Positions 41,944 to 44,117 of a stretch of DNA of 44,117 bases are shown piece by piece. This DNA comes from an uncultured Ruminococcus sp. (GTDB lineage Bacteria; Bacillota; Clostridia; Oscillospirales; Ruminococcaceae). Location: positions 1 through 44,117 of the forward strand of contig URTF01000009.1 in assembly GCA_900550695.1 (NCBI GenBank), written 5' to 3'. A model generated the notes under the pieces. That model searched no databases. It saw only the letters and a program-made list of their open reading frames with translations, and was not told the origin of the DNA. Both the position numbers and the translations under genes were made by a program. The stretch's first letter is position 1. Every line of letters begins with the position of its first letter.

Positions 41944-42916
41944 AAAGCGTGAAATCAACTCCTGCGCTGACATAGACGTTGTTGTTTTTATCCGCCGCAA
42001 TGATGCCGAACTCGGTGTCCTGCGCAATGAATTCACGGAGGACGGAAGTTCCGCCGCTGTATAAAGCGGTTGCGAGCAGGTCGGTGTAAGCTCCGCCGTT
42101 CTCGGTTTCCGCAGGTGCGATAACTGTCACCGAGCAGAGGTCGGTTTCAACGGGCATACCCGTTTTCGGCGAAAGAATGTGTTCATATTTAACGCCGTTC
42201 TCCTCGAAATAACGTTCATATCCGCCGCTTGTCGAGATAAAAGCGGCATTTGTAGCTATCGTGCCGAGGTAGGCGGAAGGGGAAAGCGGATCTTTTACGG
42301 CGGCTCTGAACTTTGAACCGTCGGGTTTCCGACCGTATAAAAGCGTAGACGAGCCGAGCGAAACTATCTGACATTGTGTATCGGTGCTGTCGAGCTGTAC
42401 TTTCACCTTGTCGCAGGCGAAGCCTTTTGCCGATGCGCCAAAGTCGAGCATAGTTTCATCGGGCATAAGCGAAAACGGAGTATCTTCACCCGTCAAGGTC
42501 GAAAGTGCGGCGGAAAGCTCGCTCTCATCGGGGACGTGAGGGTTCTCGCCCGAAATTCCCCAAAGCTTTGTGAGTGCGCCGCAGGTGAAGTTGATGCTTT
42601 CTCCGAATATGCCGTCAAAGCGGCTGTTCCATTCACGGCAGACATTCGCACATTCGAGGATATTCGGGTAGTTCCCGTCTGCGAATTCGCTTGCTTTTTT
42701 GTTGTATGTTTCGGAAAATTCCTCGCTCAGGGCGTTCAGAAGCTCCTTTGTGCCGTCATCGGAGCTGTCATAGCTTGTGATGCTGACGTAGGTATCGAAC
42801 GCAAACATTTCCTTTGTCTGCGGCTTTGACGAAGTTTGGTTTGAGCAGGCGCAGAGCATAATGCAGGAAACAAAAACGGGGAAAGTTCGTTTAAGCTTAA
42901 ATTTAAAAATATTCAT
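41906..42916 (-). CDS. apbE: FAD:protein FMN transferase (lipoprotein)
   Basis: A 336-residue exported lipoprotein (lipobox 'LCAC', Cys24) that moves FMN from FAD onto threonines of RnfD and RnfG. 'MFAFDTYVSIT' opens the domain; 'LDFGASAKGFACDKV' and 'YTDLLATALYSGG' are the FAD- and Mg-binding motifs. A canonical ApbE His in 'EHILSPKTGMPV' is present. It heads the apbE-NusG_II-Gx cluster, convergent in role with rnf. The promoter -10 lies only about 9 bases before the ATG, and no ribosome binding site is visible. Confidence 0.93.
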   Translation of the reverse strand: MNIFKFKLKRTFPVFVSCIMLCACSNQTSSKPQTKEMFAFDTYVSITSYDSSDDGTKELLNALSEEFSETYNKKASEFADGNYPNILECANVCREWNSRFDGIFGESINFTCGALTKLWGISGENPHVPDESELSAALSTLTGEDTPFSLMPDETMLDFGASAKGFACDKVKVQLDSTDTQCQIVSLGSSTLLYGRKPDGSKFRAAVKDPLSPSAYLGTIATNAAFISTSGGYERYFEENGVKYEHILSPKTGMPVETDLCSVTVIAPAETENGGAYTDLLATALYSGGTSVLREFIAQDTEFGIIAADKNNNVYVSAGVDFTLYEGSEFTLSENL

Positions 42917-42924
42917 ACATACTA

Positions 42925-42953
42925 ATTTTATCTTAATTGAGCCTTTACGTCAA
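42925..42953 (-). promoter_or_regulatory. apbE promoter (near-leaderless)
   Basis: Minus-strand TTGACG (42948-42953), a 17-base spacer and TAAAAT (42925-42930). Predicted start of transcription is near 42918, two bases before the ATG at 42916. Confidence 0.65.
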
Positions 42954-43049
42954 GTAATTTCGGAATTTACCGTAAAAAACAGCGTTTCGTACAAAACAGA
43001 CGGCTGACGCAAGTGTGGTTTTATGATGTTTTTTAGGAGATCTTTTTTT

Positions 43050-43117
43050 AATGCATAATTCGTAATGCGTAATGCGTAATTTAAATTCGGAATGCGGAAT
43101 TCGGAATTCGGAATTAG
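43050..43117 (+). repeat. Composite AATGCGTAAT + AATTCGG repeat
   Basis: AATGCGTAAT-type units (43050-43082) run directly into AATTCGGAATT-type units (43084-43117), showing that the two forms belong to one family. Confidence 0.75.
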
Positions 43118-43153
43118 TTTTGTTCCGTAAATTTACTGGAAACACCAAATTTC

Positions 43154-43273
43154 GTAGGGGCGGATTCTATATCCGCCCGTTGCAAATACCGTATTTCATG
43201 CAAATTGTCTGTAGGGGACGGGTTTCCCGTTCCGCAGGAATGACGTTTTTTAGTTGCTGAATATCTTATGGGG
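43154..43273 (+). repeat. Duplicated 120-base block, copy 1
   Basis: Holds a GTAGGGGCGG...CCGCCCG palindrome (43154-43179) and a GTAGGGGACGGG...CCG palindrome (43211-43233), then a shared ATATCTTATGGG end. Matches 43630-43750 with few differences. Confidence 0.75.
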
Positions 43274-43472
43274 GCTGTTGTGCGGAAATGGGCGGATATG
43301 TGATACGCTCCTACTACTCTGTAAATTCTAAATCTTTACAATTGTATTGGTTCGTTTTTTCAATAACTTTATTCAGCACAACCCTATAGAAATCACCAAA
43401 CCAAAGCGGAAAAGCATACTCTATAGTCTGTATAGTCTTAGCCGGAGGAGAGGGAGATAAGGGAAAGGGATT

Positions 43473-43562
43473 GCAAAGGGTAAACCGTCAAGAGGGAGAG
43501 GGGACGGCTCGCGTCCATAGGTTACAGAGTGCCCCTCTCCCTCTTGTTGGGTTGCCCTTTGC
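43473..43562. other. Long hairpin of unknown role
   Basis: Outer arms GCAAAGGG (43473-43480) and CCCTTTGC (43555-43562) enclose a perfect 15-bp inverted repeat (CAAGAGGGAGAGGGG at 43489-43503, complement at 43532-43546). No reading frame or T run. Confidence 0.55.
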
Positions 43563-43629
43563 TCAGAACTCCACGAAACTATTGGATTATTGATTGTATG
43601 AGAAATATAGTTTTAGAGTTTACACAGTA

Positions 43630-43750
43630 GTAGGGGCGGATTCTATATCCGCCCGTTGAAAATCCGTATTTCAGGCAAATTCTCCGTAGGGGACGGGTTT
43701 CCCGTCCCGCAGGAATGTTGTATTTTTAATGGTTGGATATCTTATGGGCG
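43630..43750 (+). repeat. Duplicated 120-base block, copy 2
   Basis: Palindromes at 43630-43655 and 43686-43708 in the same order and 56 bases apart (57 in copy 1), with the same ATATCTTATGGG end. Confidence 0.75.
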
Positions 43751-43929
43751 TTCTGTTTTGGGGACGTGATTTGTCAGTTGTTCCGTTGTGTGAAAACTTT
43801 GCTCACTTGTGTTCGCTTGTTTTCACGGTCATTTCCCACAGCCGTTCAAATTGTGTCGGCTTAAAACGCTCGTCGCTTCGCTCCTCACGTTTATTCGCCG
43901 AGGATAATTTGATTTAGGGAAATAGAATT

Positions 43930-44004
43930 GGCGCAATTCACATTTTGGGGATTTACGAAATTTATTTCTCATATTTCGTTTTCCTTTTTGATGTGAATTG
44001 CGCC
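43930..44004. other. 75-base inverted-repeat element
   Basis: Perfect 14-bp terminal inverted repeats (GGCGCAATTCACAT at 43930-43943, complement at 43991-44004) with an inner 7-bp dyad (ACGAAAT/ATTTCGT). It could be a small mobile element or a structured RNA. Two short hairpins follow (CGCTCTC/GAGAGCG near 44068-44086; AGGGC/GCCCT near 44089-44101). Confidence 0.55.
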
Positions 44005-44117
44005 TTTTAACTTATAGATATGTCGCTATTGCAGCAATGCTTGGAGCTGTTAGCTTAGGGTATTTCGCTCTCTGCGGAGAGCGACCAAGGGCTTTGCCCT
44101 CTGGACACCCACCACCC

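Noticed and set aside
43729..43917. A 62-codon plus-strand frame in the 3' repeat region
   Set aside because: No ribosome binding site and it begins inside a repeat block.
43000..44117. CRISPR array in the repeat-rich 3' end
   Set aside because: Repeats are palindromic pairs at irregular distances, with no regular spacers and no cas genes.

Overview
The window reads as a chromosomal segment of an anaerobic, low-to-mid GC Gram-positive gut bacterium, most likely a Ruminococcus-like member of the Oscillospiraceae. This is inferred from gene content and style: an Rnf complex in the order C-D-G-E-A-B, clostridial-type formate-tetrahydrofolate ligase, strong AGGAGG ribosome binding sites, near-consensus sigma-A promoters, and lipoprotein sugar-binding proteins. 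I see no rRNA, tRNA, CRISPR array, transposase or phage genes.

Layout. 1-1.0 kb: a GNAT/ASCH pair. 1.0-4.7 kb (minus): an HscC-type Hsp70, a membrane J-like protein lacking HPD, and a SEC-C protein. 4.7-8.6 kb: a BlaI-type repressor with TACANNTGTA operators and an M56 metalloprotease carrying a very large ectodomain. 8.6-11.2 kb: a TetR regulator and oleate hydratase. 11.3-13.3 kb: a diguanylate cyclase with a LacI-like sensor domain. 13.4-16.6 kb: murA and fhs. 16.6-20.5 kb: a small P-loop kinase, a TIGR04076-like protein, serC and serA, with intergenic repeats between them. 20.5-23.9 kb: two paralogous solute-binding lipoproteins, the first with a perfect CcpA cre box. 23.9-26.5 kb: a D,D-carboxypeptidase operon with two membrane proteins. 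26.6-27.9 kb: L10 leader, rplJ and rplL. 28.0-29.9 kb (minus): a HEPN/MNT toxin-antitoxin pair and three small XRE regulators. 30.1-34.0 kb: a secreted nuclease and glycogen phosphorylase. 34.1-35.2 kb (minus): an AT-rich pair of unknown exported proteins. 35.4-42.9 kb (minus): the rnf operon, then Gx transporter, NusG_II and apbE genes. 42.9-44.1 kb: repeat-rich DNA without a convincing gene.

How the genes fit together. ApbE attaches FMN to threonines in RnfD and RnfG, so the apbE-NusG_II-Gx group and rnf are functionally linked: Rnf couples ferredoxin oxidation and NAD+ reduction to an ion gradient. serA, serC and fhs serve serine and one-carbon metabolism. The cre-controlled binding protein and glgP handle carbohydrate uptake and storage. 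BlaI/M56, murA and the carboxypeptidase concern the envelope.

The least explained items are the M56 ectodomain, a 98-bp MITE-like hairpin with a 5-bp target duplication downstream of rnfB, several other long hairpin elements, two interspersed repeat families (one placed directly after stop codons), and the exported protein pair at 34.1-35.2 kb.
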